From: Streptomyces decoyicus
GTDB taxonomy: Bacteria; Actinomycetota; Actinomycetes; Streptomycetales; Streptomycetaceae
DNA: 64,000 nucleotides
Assembly (NCBI RefSeq): GCF_019880305.1
Contig: NZ_CP082301.1
Location: 620,001 to 684,000, forward strand
Direction: 5' to 3'
The notes under the pieces are model-generated. The model saw only the letters and a list, made by a program, of their open reading frames with translations. It searched no databases and was not told the DNA's origin. The position numbers and the translations under genes are program-made. Every line of letters starts with the position of its first letter. Position 1 is the first letter of the stretch. Of the stretch, positions 47,901 through 57,459 are shown piece after piece.

Positions 47901-49844
47901 TCAGCTGATCTGCGGAGGAACGAGGACGCGTTCACGGCCCAGCGACCTGGTCGTGGTGTCGCCGTACAGGACGAGCTGTCCGCCGGGCCAGCGAGCGATC
48001 AGATCGTCCTGGCGGGTACCGCCGCCGAAGGCTCCGGAGACGACGAGGCCGGTGTTGCGCCACGCGGACTTCGCGGGCCGGAGCCGGCGTTCCGCGGCGG
48101 CGGTGAGGCCCTTGGCCCCGGTGTTCTCGTAGACGGTGACTTCACCGTCGGACCACGCGACGAACAGGTCCTGGTCGCCGGCCGCGGTGGCGAAGTCGCC
48201 GGCGGCGATGTCACGGGCGTGCGGCCATGTCGTGTTGCGCTTGGTGAGCCGCTTCTCCGCGTGCAGGCCCTTGCCGTCGACGTTGGTGTAGAGCGTCACC
48301 TCGCCGTCGGACCAGCGCACCACCAGGTCGTCGCGTCGGGTGTTGCCGCCGCCGAAACGGCCGGCGGTGAGGCCGGAGGCATGCGTCCAGGTGTCGTTGG
48401 GGCCCTTGAGCTGGACCGCTTGGGTGAACTTGTTGGTTTCGTCGACGTCCTTGTAGAGGGTCAGCTTGCCGTCGGCCCAGCGGACGAGGAGGTCGTCGGT
48501 GGTGTTGCCGGTGAATTCGCCCGCGGTGACGACCTTCGCCTGCTTCCAGGGCCCGTCCTTCTTGGCGAGCTGGATGTCCTTGGCGAAGCCGTACCGGCGG
48601 TTGCCGGGGTAGAGCGAGACCTCTCCGTCGGACCAGCGCACGATCAGGTCACCGGTGCCGTTGCGCACCGAGTCGGTATGGAACCGGCCGGTGGTCAGGC
48701 CCGTGGCGTGCTGCCAAGTGGACGCGCTTCCCAGGGGGTTGACGGTGTCCGGCGCCGCGTCGTCGACCGCCTGGTGGTAGAGACGGAAGACGTCGTTGTC
48801 GAACTGCGAGGTGTAGGAGACGTCGTCGCTGAGTCCGCCGGTCTTGTAGCCGCCGATGGCGCCGACGAGGTTGCCGCGGCTGCCGTCGAAGTTCTCCAGG
48901 AACGGTCCGCCGCTGACGCCGGAACGGTAGCCGGCACAGGTGATTTCCATGAACCGGCCCTGGAAGGCCCTGGTGTCGTTCGTGCACTGCAACGGCGTCT
49001 TCTGACCGCCCGGGTAGCCGATGACCGTGACATCACGGCGGGCCAGCTGGGTGGCGGGGACGGAGGTGAGGCTGTTGCCGCGGCCGACGGCGTCTTCCAG
49101 CAGCTGCCCCTGGGAGTTGGGGCCGACGCGCAGGAAGGCGAAGTCCACATCGTCGCTGGGTGACTTGGCCAGGTACCGGCTGTCGATCCAGACCTTGCCC
49201 TGCTCCATCGGGAAGATGCCGTACGGGGTCTCCCCGGACTGGCCCGCCTGCGACGCCCCGGCACGGTAGCCCGGCACGAACGCGACATTGCGGTACGGCT
49301 TGTCGCTCTTCAGGCAGTGCGCCGCCGTGAGGACCAGACTCTTGGTCGACGAGGCCACGGCACTGGCGGTGCAGAACTGGTTGGGGGTGGGCGATCCGTC
49401 GTCGTTGCGGATCAGGAACACCCCGACCGTGGCGACTCCGGCGTGCGCCGGATGGCTCGGCACGGCCGACGAACGGTTGCCCGCCGCCGCACCGGTGCGA
49501 CGCCGCTCGTCCGGGAGCTTCTCGGTGTCCCGCACCGCGTCCACGGGGACGGCGGAACGGATGCGCTCAGGTGTCCAGTAGCGCTCCGCCTCCTGGGCCT
49601 TGCGTATCTCCTCCGGCGTCACGCCCTTGGATGGCTTCGCCGTGTCGTCCGGTGCGGGAGTCGCCGCGGGGGCGGTGGAGGCCGGCGACGGCCGGTTGCC
49701 CGGCAGCGACCGGTAGGCGCCGTGGTACGTGATCTCATTCCCGTCGGCCGGAGCCGAGGGGTGAGCGGCGACGGCCGGCACGGCAGGAACGATCGAGGCG
49801 CAGACGCCGATGGCGGCGGCGCGCCCCCAGGTTATTCGTTTCAT
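47901..49844 (-). CDS. Secreted trypsin-like serine protease with repeat domain
   Basis: 647 residues. Signal peptide MKRITWGRAAAIGVCASIVP with likely cleavage after AVAA; a Pro/Ala-rich propeptide-like stretch to about residue 135; then a chymotrypsin-fold protease. The catalytic triad motifs are LTAAHCLKS (His), SDDVDFAFL (Asp) and SGVSGGPF (Ser). From about residue 375 to the end are repeats of the form DDLxVRWxDGEVTLY, five or six copies, resembling FG-GAP/VCBS-type propeller blades and probably binding glycans or cell-surface polymers. Similar protease-plus-repeat proteins are common in Streptomyces. Monocistronic with its own terminator; divergent from the GMC oxidoreductase. Substrate unknown. 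Confidence 0.9.
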   Translation of the reverse strand: MKRITWGRAAAIGVCASIVPAVPAVAAHPSAPADGNEITYHGAYRSLPGNRPSPASTAPAATPAPDDTAKPSKGVTPEEIRKAQEAERYWTPERIRSAVPVDAVRDTEKLPDERRRTGAAAGNRSSAVPSHPAHAGVATVGVFLIRNDDGSPTPNQFCTASAVASSTKSLVLTAAHCLKSDKPYRNVAFVPGYRAGASQAGQSGETPYGIFPMEQGKVWIDSRYLAKSPSDDVDFAFLRVGPNSQGQLLEDAVGRGNSLTSVPATQLARRDVTVIGYPGGQKTPLQCTNDTRAFQGRFMEITCAGYRSGVSGGPFLENFDGSRGNLVGAIGGYKTGGLSDDVSYTSQFDNDVFRLYHQAVDDAAPDTVNPLGSASTWQHATGLTTGRFHTDSVRNGTGDLIVRWSDGEVSLYPGNRRYGFAKDIQLAKKDGPWKQAKVVTAGEFTGNTTDDLLVRWADGKLTLYKDVDETNKFTQAVQLKGPNDTWTHASGLTAGRFGGGNTRRDDLVVRWSDGEVTLYTNVDGKGLHAEKRLTKRNTTWPHARDIAAGDFATAAGDQDLFVAWSDGEVTVYENTGAKGLTAAAERRLRPAKSAWRNTGLVVSGAFGGGTRQDDLIARWPGGQLVLYGDTTTRSLGRERVLVPPQIS

Positions 49845-50453
49845 GAGCCTGTCTATGGAAGAAGTGACATCGATGCGGCCGCGTCAGGTCCTGACGCGGC
49901 GCTTCACGGGCAGGGCCGGGGTGTCGTCGGCGCCGTCAGTGCAGGCGCTCGGGTGGCCGTTCCCGGGCACCGCGGCCGGAGACCTTGGCGACATCGGTCG
50001 TGCCGTCAGCGGGAATACGGGCGGCGCCGGCAGCGTGCCGCGCGGTCTTCCGGGCGTGGACGCCGGGGGCCGCCGAGGTCACATGGCCGTTCTCGGCGCG
50101 CGGGAGCGGCAGCTTGTTCCAACAGCACGTAACCGACTGCGGGAGCGGGAGGTCACCGGGGTCCTTCCGGGAAGGGCGACGGCGCAACCGCGGTCCCCCC
50201 ATGAATGTAACGGCAGCATAAGAAGCGGGAGGAAGGTATCACGAAACCACAGACAAAAACGGACAGTGTTGGTTTGTGAAGAATCACGGTGAGTGCGGCG
50301 CCTTCGCCCTCGTCGGCGGCGCGCGCTCCCGCGCGTGATCCCGGCGGCCCGGCGCCCGGTGACAATGGCTTGTTTCCCGGTGTGGTGCGACCCGTTCCTC
50401 CAGGTTGGGTGAACAGGGTCGGGGAATGCGCCGGTTGCGAAGGACGGGTGTAC
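49845..50453. other. Divergent intergenic region, no supported gene
   Basis: 609 bp between the protease and GMC oxidoreductase starts. Open frames exist on both strands but lack ribosome sites and sensible composition. The segment 50195-50290 is relatively AT-rich (aatgtaacggcagcataaga, then aaaccacagacaaaaacgga) and is the likeliest location of promoters. Confidence 0.5.
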
Positions 50454-52010
50454 GTGTACGACTACATCATCGTGGGTGCCGGGTCGGCGGGCTGCGTTCT
50501 GGCCGCCCGGCTCAGTGAGGACGAGAACACCCGGGTTCTGCTCATCGAGGCCGGGCCCGCGGACGATGCCCAGGAGATCCACGTTCCGGCCGCCTTCAGC
50601 CAGCTGTTCCAGACGAAGTACGACTGGAGCTACCTCAGCGCCTGCGAACCGGGCCTCGACGGCCGGCGCCGCTTTCTGCCCCGGGGGCGGATGCTCGGCG
50701 GTTCGTCGTCGATGAACGCGATGATCTACATCCGCGGAAACCGGCGCGACTACGACGCCTGGGCCGCGGCCGGCGCCGAGCAATGGGGCTGGGACGACGT
50801 CCTCCCCTACTTCCTGCGCGCCGAGGACTTCCAGGGCGAGCTGCCACCGTGGCACGCCGCCGGCGGTCCGCTGACCGTCAGCGAAGGCCGCTCCCGGCAT
50901 CCGCTGATGGCTGCTTGGGTGGCGGCCGCCCAGGAGGCCGGCCACCCCTTCACCGCCGACTTCAACGGCCCGGAACAGGACGGCGTCGGCTACTACCACC
51001 TCACCCAGCGCGACGGCCTGCGCTGCAGCACGGCCGTTGCCTATCTGCGGCCGGCCCTGACCCGGCCGAACCTCGAAGTGCTCACCGGCTCCCAGTGCAC
51101 CCGCATCCTGTTCGACGGCGACCGCGCCATCGGCGTCGAGCTGGAGCAGGGCGGGGAGCTGCTGCAACGGCGCGCCGAGCGGGAGGTGGTGCTGTCGGCC
51201 GGTGCGTACAACTCCCCGCAGCTGCTGATGCTTTCCGGCATCGGCGTGGCCGGGGAACTGACGGCCTGCGGTATCACGCCTCTGGTGGACCTCCCGGTGG
51301 GCGAGAACCTTCAGGACCACCCGCATGTCGGCCTGTCCTATCTGACCGACACCGCAACCCTGTTGACCGCCGAGACGCCGGACAATGTGCGTTTGCTGGA
51401 GACCGAGGCCCGCGGCCCGCTCACGTCCAACGTCGGCGAGGTCGGCGGCTTCCACCGGACCCGCGAGGGGCTGGACGCACCGGACATCCAGGTACACGCC
51501 GCCCCGGTGATGTTCCACGAGGAGGGCATCAGCCCCGTCACCGACCACGCCTTCATGTTCGGCGCGGTCCTGCTCACCCCCACCAGCCGGGGCAAGGTCT
51601 CGCTGCGGTCGGCGATGCCCAGTGCCGCACCGCACATCCTGCACAACTATCTGGCCACGGAGGACGACCGCGCGACGATGGTACGGGCACTGAGGATGCT
51701 GCTGGACATCGCCGACCGGCCCAGTCTGCGCAAGCACCGCCGCGCCGACCACCGCGTTCCCCGCACCACGGACGACGCCGGGTTGCTGGACTTCGCCCGT
51801 CGTGAGCTCCAGACCCTGTACCACCCGGCGGGCACCTGCTCGATCGGCCCGGTGGTGGACTCCCGGCTCAGGGTGCACGGGGTGGACGGCCTGCGGGTGG
51901 TGGACGCCTCGGTGATGCCCACCGTGGTGCGGGGCAACACCAACGCACCCACGATCATGATCGCGGAGAAGGCGGCGGACATGATCCGCGGCCTCCCTGC
52001 ACTGACCTGA
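50454..52010 (+). CDS. GMC-family FAD oxidoreductase (choline dehydrogenase-like)
   Basis: 518 residues from GTG 50454. The dinucleotide-binding motif [14 protein letters not shown] begins near residue 8, then [19 protein letters not shown] (GMC signature 1), [18 protein letters not shown] (signature 2), the catalytic His region [10 protein letters not shown] and the C-terminal FAD contact [16 protein letters not shown]. It oxidises an alcohol with FAD; the substrate cannot be read from sequence. GAAGGA is 9 nt before 50454 but only 3 nt before the alternative GTG 50448. A frame reaches back to 50289, but that part is not conserved-looking. It converges on the importer operon; any role in metallophore metabolism is speculation. 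Confidence 0.9.
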   Translation: MYDYIIVGAGSAGCVLAARLSEDENTRVLLIEAGPADDAQEIHVPAAFSQLFQTKYDWSYLSACEPGLDGRRRFLPRGRMLGGSSSMNAMIYIRGNRRDYDAWAAAGAEQWGWDDVLPYFLRAEDFQGELPPWHAAGGPLTVSEGRSRHPLMAAWVAAAQEAGHPFTADFNGPEQDGVGYYHLTQRDGLRCSTAVAYLRPALTRPNLEVLTGSQCTRILFDGDRAIGVELEQGGELLQRRAEREVVLSAGAYNSPQLLMLSGIGVAGELTACGITPLVDLPVGENLQDHPHVGLSYLTDTATLLTAETPDNVRLLETEARGPLTSNVGEVGGFHRTREGLDAPDIQVHAAPVMFHEEGISPVTDHAFMFGAVLLTPTSRGKVSLRSAMPSAAPHILHNYLATEDDRATMVRALRMLLDIADRPSLRKHRRADHRVPRTTDDAGLLDFARRELQTLYHPAGTCSIGPVVDSRLRVHGVDGLRVVDASVMPTVVRGNTNAPTIMIAEKAADMIRGLPALT

Positions 52011-52035
52011 CGTGACCTGCACTGACCTGCACTGA
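51997..52035. repeat. Short 10-bp repeat at GMC stop
   Basis: cctgcactga occurs at 51997-52006, 52016-52025 and 52026-52035, overlapping the end of the GMC gene. Confidence 0.8.
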
Positions 52036-52049
52036 CCTGACCGGCGGCG

Positions 52050-52089
52050 GGCCCGGCGCATGCGGCACCGTCACTCTCCGCGCCGGGCC
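52050..52089. terminator. Possible terminator between convergent genes
   Basis: 10-bp exact inverted repeat ggcccggcgc/gcgccgggcc with a 20-nt loop, lying between the convergent GMC oxidoreductase and ABC ATPase genes. Confidence 0.4.
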
Positions 52090-52185
52090 GGTCCTTTCGG
52101 GGGGCACCGCATCGCGCTGGGACGCCGGGGCGCCGGGGCGCGTCTCTCGCATCGCCCCGGTCCCGCGCTGCCCGGCACGACACCT

Positions 52186-53724
52186 TCACGCCCGCTGCGC
52201 GGCGACGCCCTCGCTCTCGTTCTCGCCCTCGCTGCTCTCGCTCTCGCCTCCCAGGTGTACGCGTCCTTCGCGGAGCATGTGGAGGCTGTCGGTGTAGGTG
52301 GTGACGAGGTCGAGTTCGTGGCTGACGAGGACGAGGGTCAGGCCGCGTTCGGCGCGCAGGCGGGTGAGGAGTTCCATGACCGCGGTGGCCGTCGTCGGGT
52401 CCAGCGCCGAGGTGACTTCGTCACAGAGCAGCAGGTCGGGGTCGGTGGCCAGGGCGCGGGCTATGGAGGCTCGTTGACGCTGGCCGCCGGACAGCTCATG
52501 GGGATAGCGGCCGGCGAAGTCGGCGGGCAGGCCCACGTCGTCGAGGAGTTCGCCGACGCGGGCCGGCCTCGCGGACCTGCTGACGGTGCGGTGGAGTTGC
52601 AGGGGGCGGGTGAGGGACGCGCCGATGGTGCGGGCGGGGTTGAGGGCGCCCAGGGGGTTCTGCGGGACGAGCTGGATGCGCCGTTGCTGGTCACGGTTGC
52701 GCTTGCGGGCGGTGGCGGGCAGCGGCCGGCCGTTCCAGGTGAGGGTGCCGGCGTCGGGTTTCTGGAGGCCTGCCAGGGTCCGCAGCAGTGTGGTCTTGCC
52801 GGATCCGGAGGGACCTATGAGACCGGTGGCCGAGCCGGGCGGGGCGTGGAAGTCGGCCTCCTTCAGGGCCTGGTGCGTGTGGCCCCGGTGGATGAAGGCG
52901 ACGTCCAGACGCGCGGCGCGCAGACCGTCATCGGGGGCGGCCGGGGGTCCGGGGGTGCGGGAGCGGCCGGGCTTGCGGACCGGAGCGGGGGCCGCATGGA
53001 CCGGGGCGGGGGCGCGGAGGGTGCTGACGGTGTCCGCGCAGGCCTCGACGACCTGCGGATCGTGGCAGGCCAGGATGACGGCGATGCCACGGTCGGTGGC
53101 GAGCCGGCGCAGCAGGGCGACGATCTCGTCGCGCAGGGCCGAGTCGAGGCCGGCCGTGGGTTCGTCCAGCAGAAGCACATCGGGGTGCCGGGCCAGGGCG
53201 CGGGCCAGCGCGAGCCGGCGTTGCTGCCCGCCGGACAGGGCGCCGGGGCGGTGGTGGGCGAGCTCGGCGGGCAGCCGGCACTCGGTCATCAGGGCCGCGA
53301 CGGCCCGGGGCGTGGGGTCGGTGGCGACTTCGGCGATCAGTTGTCCGGCGGTCATCCGGGGATTGAGTGCGGAGCCGGGATCCTGTCCGACGTAGGCGAT
53401 GCGGTGGCGGCGCAGGGCGCGCAGGGCGTCGGGCGCGAGGGTGAACACGTCCTGGCCGAAGACCTCGACGGAGCCGGAGGTGACCTGGGCCCCTGGGGGC
53501 AGGTCTCCGATGAGGGCACGGAGCAGAGTGGTCTTCCCGGAGCCCGAAGGGCCGGTGAGCGCGGTGATCCGGCCGGTTCGCAGGCCGAGGCCGGTGTTCT
53601 GGAGCAGCGCCGGGCCGTCGGGGAGGCCGATGGCGAGATCGGTGACCGTCACCGGCGGCAGGGAGTCGGTCATGGCCGAGGAAGTGTCCTGGGGGGTGGG
53701 CGCGGAACGGCCGGTGGTGGTCAT
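52186..53724 (-). CDS. Fused double ATPase of Opp/Nik-type ABC importer
   Basis: 512 residues containing two complete ABC ATPase domains (DppD- and DppF-like) in one chain. Domain 1 (about 25-225): Walker A GPSGSGKTT, signature LSGGQQRR, Walker B VLLLDEPT. A Pro/Arg-rich linker follows (about 230-265). Domain 2 (about 270-490): GPSGSGKTT, LSGGQRQR, LLLCDEVT. The C-terminus is Ser/Glu-rich. It energises the permease pair encoded just upstream, importing a peptide-like or metallophore ligand. Start overlaps the DppC-like stop by 4 nt; an internal ATG (MTDSLPPVTV) is a possible alternative. Last gene of the iron-box operon. Confidence 0.93.
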   Translation of the reverse strand: MTTTGRSAPTPQDTSSAMTDSLPPVTVTDLAIGLPDGPALLQNTGLGLRTGRITALTGPSGSGKTTLLRALIGDLPPGAQVTSGSVEVFGQDVFTLAPDALRALRRHRIAYVGQDPGSALNPRMTAGQLIAEVATDPTPRAVAALMTECRLPAELAHHRPGALSGGQQRRLALARALARHPDVLLLDEPTAGLDSALRDEIVALLRRLATDRGIAVILACHDPQVVEACADTVSTLRAPAPVHAAPAPVRKPGRSRTPGPPAAPDDGLRAARLDVAFIHRGHTHQALKEADFHAPPGSATGLIGPSGSGKTTLLRTLAGLQKPDAGTLTWNGRPLPATARKRNRDQQRRIQLVPQNPLGALNPARTIGASLTRPLQLHRTVSRSARPARVGELLDDVGLPADFAGRYPHELSGGQRQRASIARALATDPDLLLCDEVTSALDPTTATAVMELLTRLRAERGLTLVLVSHELDLVTTYTDSLHMLREGRVHLGGESESSEGENESEGVAAQRA

Positions 53725-54569
53725 CGCAGGGCGGCCCTTCGGGCGGTGGCGGGCGCCAACGCGTTGGCGGCGAGGTTGACGCTGATGGCGAGCAGGCCGA
53801 TGGCAAGTCCGGGAGCGACGACGGCCCAGGGGTTGAGGAGGATGCCGGCTCCGTTCTCACGGATCATCAGTGCCCAGTCGGCTTCCGGAGGTTGCGGGCC
53901 GAGTTGGAGGAAGCCGGCCATGGAGATGACGTAGACGGCGTCGACGAAGCGCAGACCGAACAGGGCCAGGACGGTGGCGCGGAGATTGGGCAGGATTTCC
54001 CGCAGGGCCAGGTGCCCGATGCGTTCGCCGCTCGCGGTGGCCGCTTCGATGAATCCCGTGGTGGCGAGCGGAGCGGCTGCGCCGGCGACGATGCGGACGG
54101 CGTAGGGGGTGCCCAGGAAGATGGCCACCACGGTGATGGCGAGGCGGCCCCCGCCGGGCCAGGCGAGGGCGAGCAGCATGATGCCCAGGACGGGCGGCAG
54201 CAGGATCGCGGTGTCCGCGATGCGTTCGACGAGTCGGCCCAGGCGGGGGCTGAGGACGGCGAAGCAGCCCAGCAGCGTGGCCAGCAGCGTGATGGTGACG
54301 GCCACGATCAGGGCGTTGCCGATCAGCGCGCTGCCGCCGTGCAGCAGCCGGCTGAGGACGTCGCGGCCGAGCTGGTCACCGCCCAGGAGGGCTGCACCGC
54401 CGGCTTCGGCGTAGGGCTCGGTAACGGGTTTGTCGAGGGGGTGGGCGGCGAGCAGCGGGCCCGTCACCGCCACCAGGACCAGCAGGGCGGCGGGCGCGAT
54501 CGGCGCGAGGATCCGTGGCCGGCTGCGGCGGGCGGGCGCCGCCGGGCGGCGGACCGCGGTGGCGGTCAT
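53721..54569 (-). CDS. ABC importer permease, DppC/NikC-like
   Basis: 282 residues, about six membrane segments. N-terminal RRPAAPARRSRPRILAPIAP precedes the first helix, then HPLDKPVTEPYAEAGGAALLGGDQLGRDV (the LGTDxxGRD-type motif of DppC proteins). The coupling EAA loop reads EAATASGERIGHLALREILP. Works with the DppB-like permease to form the channel. ATG 54569 overlaps the previous stop and its own stop overlaps the ATPase start. A frame extends upstream to 55316 but is antisense-like and overlaps the DppB-like gene. Confidence 0.92.
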   Translation of the reverse strand: MTATAVRRPAAPARRSRPRILAPIAPAALLVLVAVTGPLLAAHPLDKPVTEPYAEAGGAALLGGDQLGRDVLSRLLHGGSALIGNALIVAVTITLLATLLGCFAVLSPRLGRLVERIADTAILLPPVLGIMLLALAWPGGGRLAITVVAIFLGTPYAVRIVAGAAAPLATTGFIEAATASGERIGHLALREILPNLRATVLALFGLRFVDAVYVISMAGFLQLGPQPPEADWALMIRENGAGILLNPWAVVAPGLAIGLLAISVNLAANALAPATARRAALR

Positions 54570-55576
54570 GGGCGGGCTCCCAGGGTGCGGGCGCGGACAA
54601 GGTCGGCGAGGAGGAGGACGACGGTGATCAGCGCGGCCGCGCAGGCGACGACGCCGGCGATGACGGGGGTGTCGCGGTCGGCCACGGCACCGGCCAGAAC
54701 GGCCCCGATGCCCGGGTAGTTGAAGAGGGTCTCCACCACGACCGCGCCGCCGAGCAGGGGGCCGGTGGCGGTGGCCACTCCGGTGGCGATGGCGGGCCAG
54801 GCGCCGGGCAGGGCGTGCCGCAGCAGGATCCGCCGGGTGGGCAGGCCGTCGAGGTGGGCGGCCTCCACATGTGGTGTCGAGGCCTGGTCGGCGAGCGCGG
54901 CCCGCACGATCCGGGTGTTCCAGCCGGTCTGCGGGATGGTCAGGGCCAGCACCGGCATCACCAGCATGCTCCAGCTCGCCGGAGAGCCGTCGGCGCTGGT
55001 GACCGTGGCGGCCGGCAGCCAGCCCGTCCACAGGGACAGGGCCAGCAACAGGCCGACGGAGACCACGAATTCGGGCAGTGCGAAGGCGGCGGTGGAGGTG
55101 AGGTCCACGATGCGGTCCACGGTGCCCCGGGGGCGGGCGGCGGCCCACAGGCCGAGGGCGAGCGCGCCGAGAGCGGTCAGGACGAACGCCGTGGCGCCCA
55201 GCAGGACGGTGTTGGGCAGGGGGTCGGCGAGCAGGTCGGTGACGCGCTCGCCGCGGGCCGAGGTGCCGAGGTCGCCGGTGGGCAGGGCGGTGATCCAGTC
55301 CCAGAAGCGTTCCCACACCGGCCGGTCCAGGCCGAGCAGATGCCGGCGGGCGGCGACGCCCGCGGCGCCCTCGCCGCGTTCGGAAGTGGCCGAGGCCGCG
55401 TCACCGGGCAGCAGCTCGATCGCGGCGAACACCACGGCGAGCAGCACCAGCAGCATCACGAGGCGTTTGCCCACGAGGGCGGCGGCCCGCAGGCCGAGGA
55501 CACCGGCGCGGCGCGCGGGCGAGGCCCCCACGGGCCGGGTGACGGCCTCGGCCGGCCGCGTGGTCGTGTCGGTCAC
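54566..55576 (-). CDS. ABC importer permease, DppB/NikB-like
   Basis: 336 residues, about six membrane segments. The large loop after helix 1 contains ARRHLLGLDRPVWERFWDWI and PTGDLGTSARGERVTDLL, typical of DppB/OppB. The EAA coupling motif is VEAAHLDGLPTRRILLRHALP. GTG 55576 overlaps the binding-protein stop (GTGA), and the gene's stop overlaps the DppC-like start. The frame is open much further upstream, but that part is antisense-like and overlaps the binding-protein gene. Confidence 0.92.
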   Translation of the reverse strand: MTDTTTRPAEAVTRPVGASPARRAGVLGLRAAALVGKRLVMLLVLLAVVFAAIELLPGDAASATSERGEGAAGVAARRHLLGLDRPVWERFWDWITALPTGDLGTSARGERVTDLLADPLPNTVLLGATAFVLTALGALALGLWAAARPRGTVDRIVDLTSTAAFALPEFVVSVGLLLALSLWTGWLPAATVTSADGSPASWSMLVMPVLALTIPQTGWNTRIVRAALADQASTPHVEAAHLDGLPTRRILLRHALPGAWPAIATGVATATGPLLGGAVVVETLFNYPGIGAVLAGAVADRDTPVIAGVVACAAALITVVLLLADLVRARTLGARP

Positions 55577-57117
55577 CTGGCCAGCCAGACGTTTTCGAGC
55601 TGGACGCGTCCGTAGCCGGGGAGCTTGGGCAGGCCGTGGACCTTGGGGGCGGCCAGGTCGATGCCGTCGGCCATACCCCACAGCAGGTAGCCGGAGGCGT
55701 CGTGTTCGATCTGCTGGAGTTCGCGCAGCGCGGCCGTGCGTGCCGTTGGATCGGCCGCGGCGATGGCCTTGTGGTAGGCGGCGTCGAAGCCCTTGTCGGA
55801 CCAGTCGGCTTCGTTCTCGCCCGATCCGGTGGTCATGGTCTTGGAGGCGAAGAAGACGAGGGAGTCGTTGGTGCCCCAGTAGTTGGTGTAGAGGTCGCCC
55901 TTGAGCCAGGTCTTCTGGTAGAAGGTGCCGGATTCCTGCTTGACGACCTTGATCTTGACGCCGGCCTCGCGGGCCTGGGAGGCGAACAGCGTGGCGGACT
56001 CCGCGAGTCCGGGGACGTCCTCGGTGGTGACCAGCTCGTAGGTCCGGGAGAGGTCGAACTCGGCTTCCTTGAGCAGCTTCTTGGCCTTGGTCAGGTCGCG
56101 GTGGCGCTGCGGGATGCTCTTGGCGTAGTCGGGGTCGGCCGTGCCCAGGATGTCGTTGGCGACCGTGCCGTACCCGGACAGGACCTGCTTGACCATCGCC
56201 TCGCGGTCCACGACGAGCTTCATGGCCTCGCGGACCTTGGGGTCGGCGAACGGGCCGCCGGAGGTGCGCATCACGACCGGCATCGCCATGTCGTCGGGGC
56301 GCCGGACGACCTGGATGTCCTTGCGTGCGTCGGCGGTGCGGGCGGCCACGGGACCGGCGTTGGAGGCCACGTCGATCTGGCCGGACATCATGGCGTTCGC
56401 CATCGCCTGCGGGCTCTCGAACATGGTCACCTCGATGGCGTCGAGGTAGACCTGGCCGCCGTGCCAGTGCTCGTTGCGCAACAGGCGGGCGTTGCCGCCC
56501 CGGTACCAGTCGAGCTTGAAGGGGCCGGTTCCGGGGGCCTTGGCCATGTCCTTGTCGGGGGTGTTCTTCTTGAGGATGAACGTCGACAGGCGCATCATCA
56601 CGGGAAGTTCGGCATTGGCGAAGTCGGAGACGACCACGACGGTGTCCTTGCCCTCCGCCGTGATGTGGTCCGCCTTCATGCCGGGCAGGCGGGCAGCGCC
56701 GGCGGGGGTGTGGCGCAGGCGGCGCAGCGACCACACCACGTCGTCGGCGGTGACCGGCGTCCCGTCGTGGAAGGTCGCGCCCTTGGCGATGGTGAAACGC
56801 CAGGTCTTGAGGTCCTTCGACGGCTTCCAGGAGGACGCGAGGCGGCCGACGGCGTTGTCCTTGAGACCCGGTGCGGTGAGGGTGTCGTGGACGAGGGCGA
56901 TGACGAGGTAGTCGCTCTCGTTGCCCTGGACACCGTGCGGATCGCGGACGATGGCCGAGGACCGGCCGAGCGCGCCGATGCGGAGAGTGCCGCCCTTTCT
57001 CGGCTTGCCACCGGAGCCGGAGGACGCCGCGTCGTTGCCGCCTCCGCATGCGGCGAGCAACGCCGCCGCGCCCATACCGCCGCCGGCCCAGAGCACCTGA
57101 CGCCTGTTCCAGTTCAC
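55573..57117 (-). CDS. Substrate-binding lipoprotein (SBP family 5)
   Basis: 514 residues. Twin-arginine-like signal NRRQVLWAGGGMGAAALLAAC ending in a lipobox (LLAAC, Cys near residue 24), so probably membrane-anchored. The mature part is SBP_bac_5: GGTLRIGALG, RFTIAKGATFHDGTPVTADDVVWSLRR and GTGPFKLDWY are family landmarks. Family 5 proteins bind oligopeptides, nickel or metallophores (for example CntA for staphylopine). GTG 57117 has GAGG 4-5 nt upstream and is preferred over GTG 57132. An iron box lies 30 bp upstream, so expression should rise on iron starvation. Ligand unknown; the export/biosynthesis genes across the promoter suggest it recovers their product. Confidence 0.9.
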   Translation of the reverse strand: MNWNRRQVLWAGGGMGAAALLAACGGGNDAASSGSGGKPRKGGTLRIGALGRSSAIVRDPHGVQGNESDYLVIALVHDTLTAPGLKDNAVGRLASSWKPSKDLKTWRFTIAKGATFHDGTPVTADDVVWSLRRLRHTPAGAARLPGMKADHITAEGKDTVVVVSDFANAELPVMMRLSTFILKKNTPDKDMAKAPGTGPFKLDWYRGGNARLLRNEHWHGGQVYLDAIEVTMFESPQAMANAMMSGQIDVASNAGPVAARTADARKDIQVVRRPDDMAMPVVMRTSGGPFADPKVREAMKLVVDREAMVKQVLSGYGTVANDILGTADPDYAKSIPQRHRDLTKAKKLLKEAEFDLSRTYELVTTEDVPGLAESATLFASQAREAGVKIKVVKQESGTFYQKTWLKGDLYTNYWGTNDSLVFFASKTMTTGSGENEADWSDKGFDAAYHKAIAAADPTARTAALRELQQIEHDASGYLLWGMADGIDLAAPKVHGLPKLPGYGRVQLENVWLAR

Positions 57118-57146
57118 GTTGCCTCGTTCCACTCAGGGTCGCTTGC

Positions 57147-57165
57147 TTAGGTTTGCCTACCCTAA
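57147..57165 (-). promoter_or_regulatory. Iron box (DmdR1/IdeR-type operator) for importer operon
   Basis: TTAGGTTTGCCTACCCTAA matches the actinobacterial iron-box consensus TTAGGTTAGGCTAACCTAA at 16 of 19 positions by eye. It sits 30 bp upstream of the binding-protein start, where a bound repressor would block transcription. Confidence 0.85.
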
Positions 57166-57277
57166 TGACAACCGTTTCCGCAAGGGCGCGCGACGCTGAA
57201 GACATCGATTGATTGACGTCAACAGGGCTTTATCAGGCGCGAGTTGAGCAAAACGACCCAGAGCGCCCAATATCTAG

Positions 57278-57296
57278 TTAGGTTTGCCTTACCTCA
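57278..57296 (+). promoter_or_regulatory. Second iron box, for biosynthetic operon
   Basis: TTAGGTTTGCCTTACCTCA, 15 of 19 positions to the iron-box consensus by eye, 164 bp upstream of the dioxygenase start. Pairing with the other box suggests both divergent operons are repressed by iron. Confidence 0.8.
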
Positions 57297-57459
57297 CTCC
57301 CGTCGGTAGTTTCGTCACCGTCCGCCGGACTCCGGGCACCGGGTGGCACCGGTGGCACCGCCAAGTCGCCCTGCTTTCCGGGCTGTCGAGTGCTGCGCCA
57401 CCCCGCACGCCTCAACCGGCCCGCAGTCCCCCACCCGCAACGGAACGGACCACCTCGAC

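Noticed and set aside
49810..50292. 160-codon plus frame before the GMC gene
   Set aside because: Starts inside the antisense of the protease signal peptide; no ribosome site and unconvincing composition.
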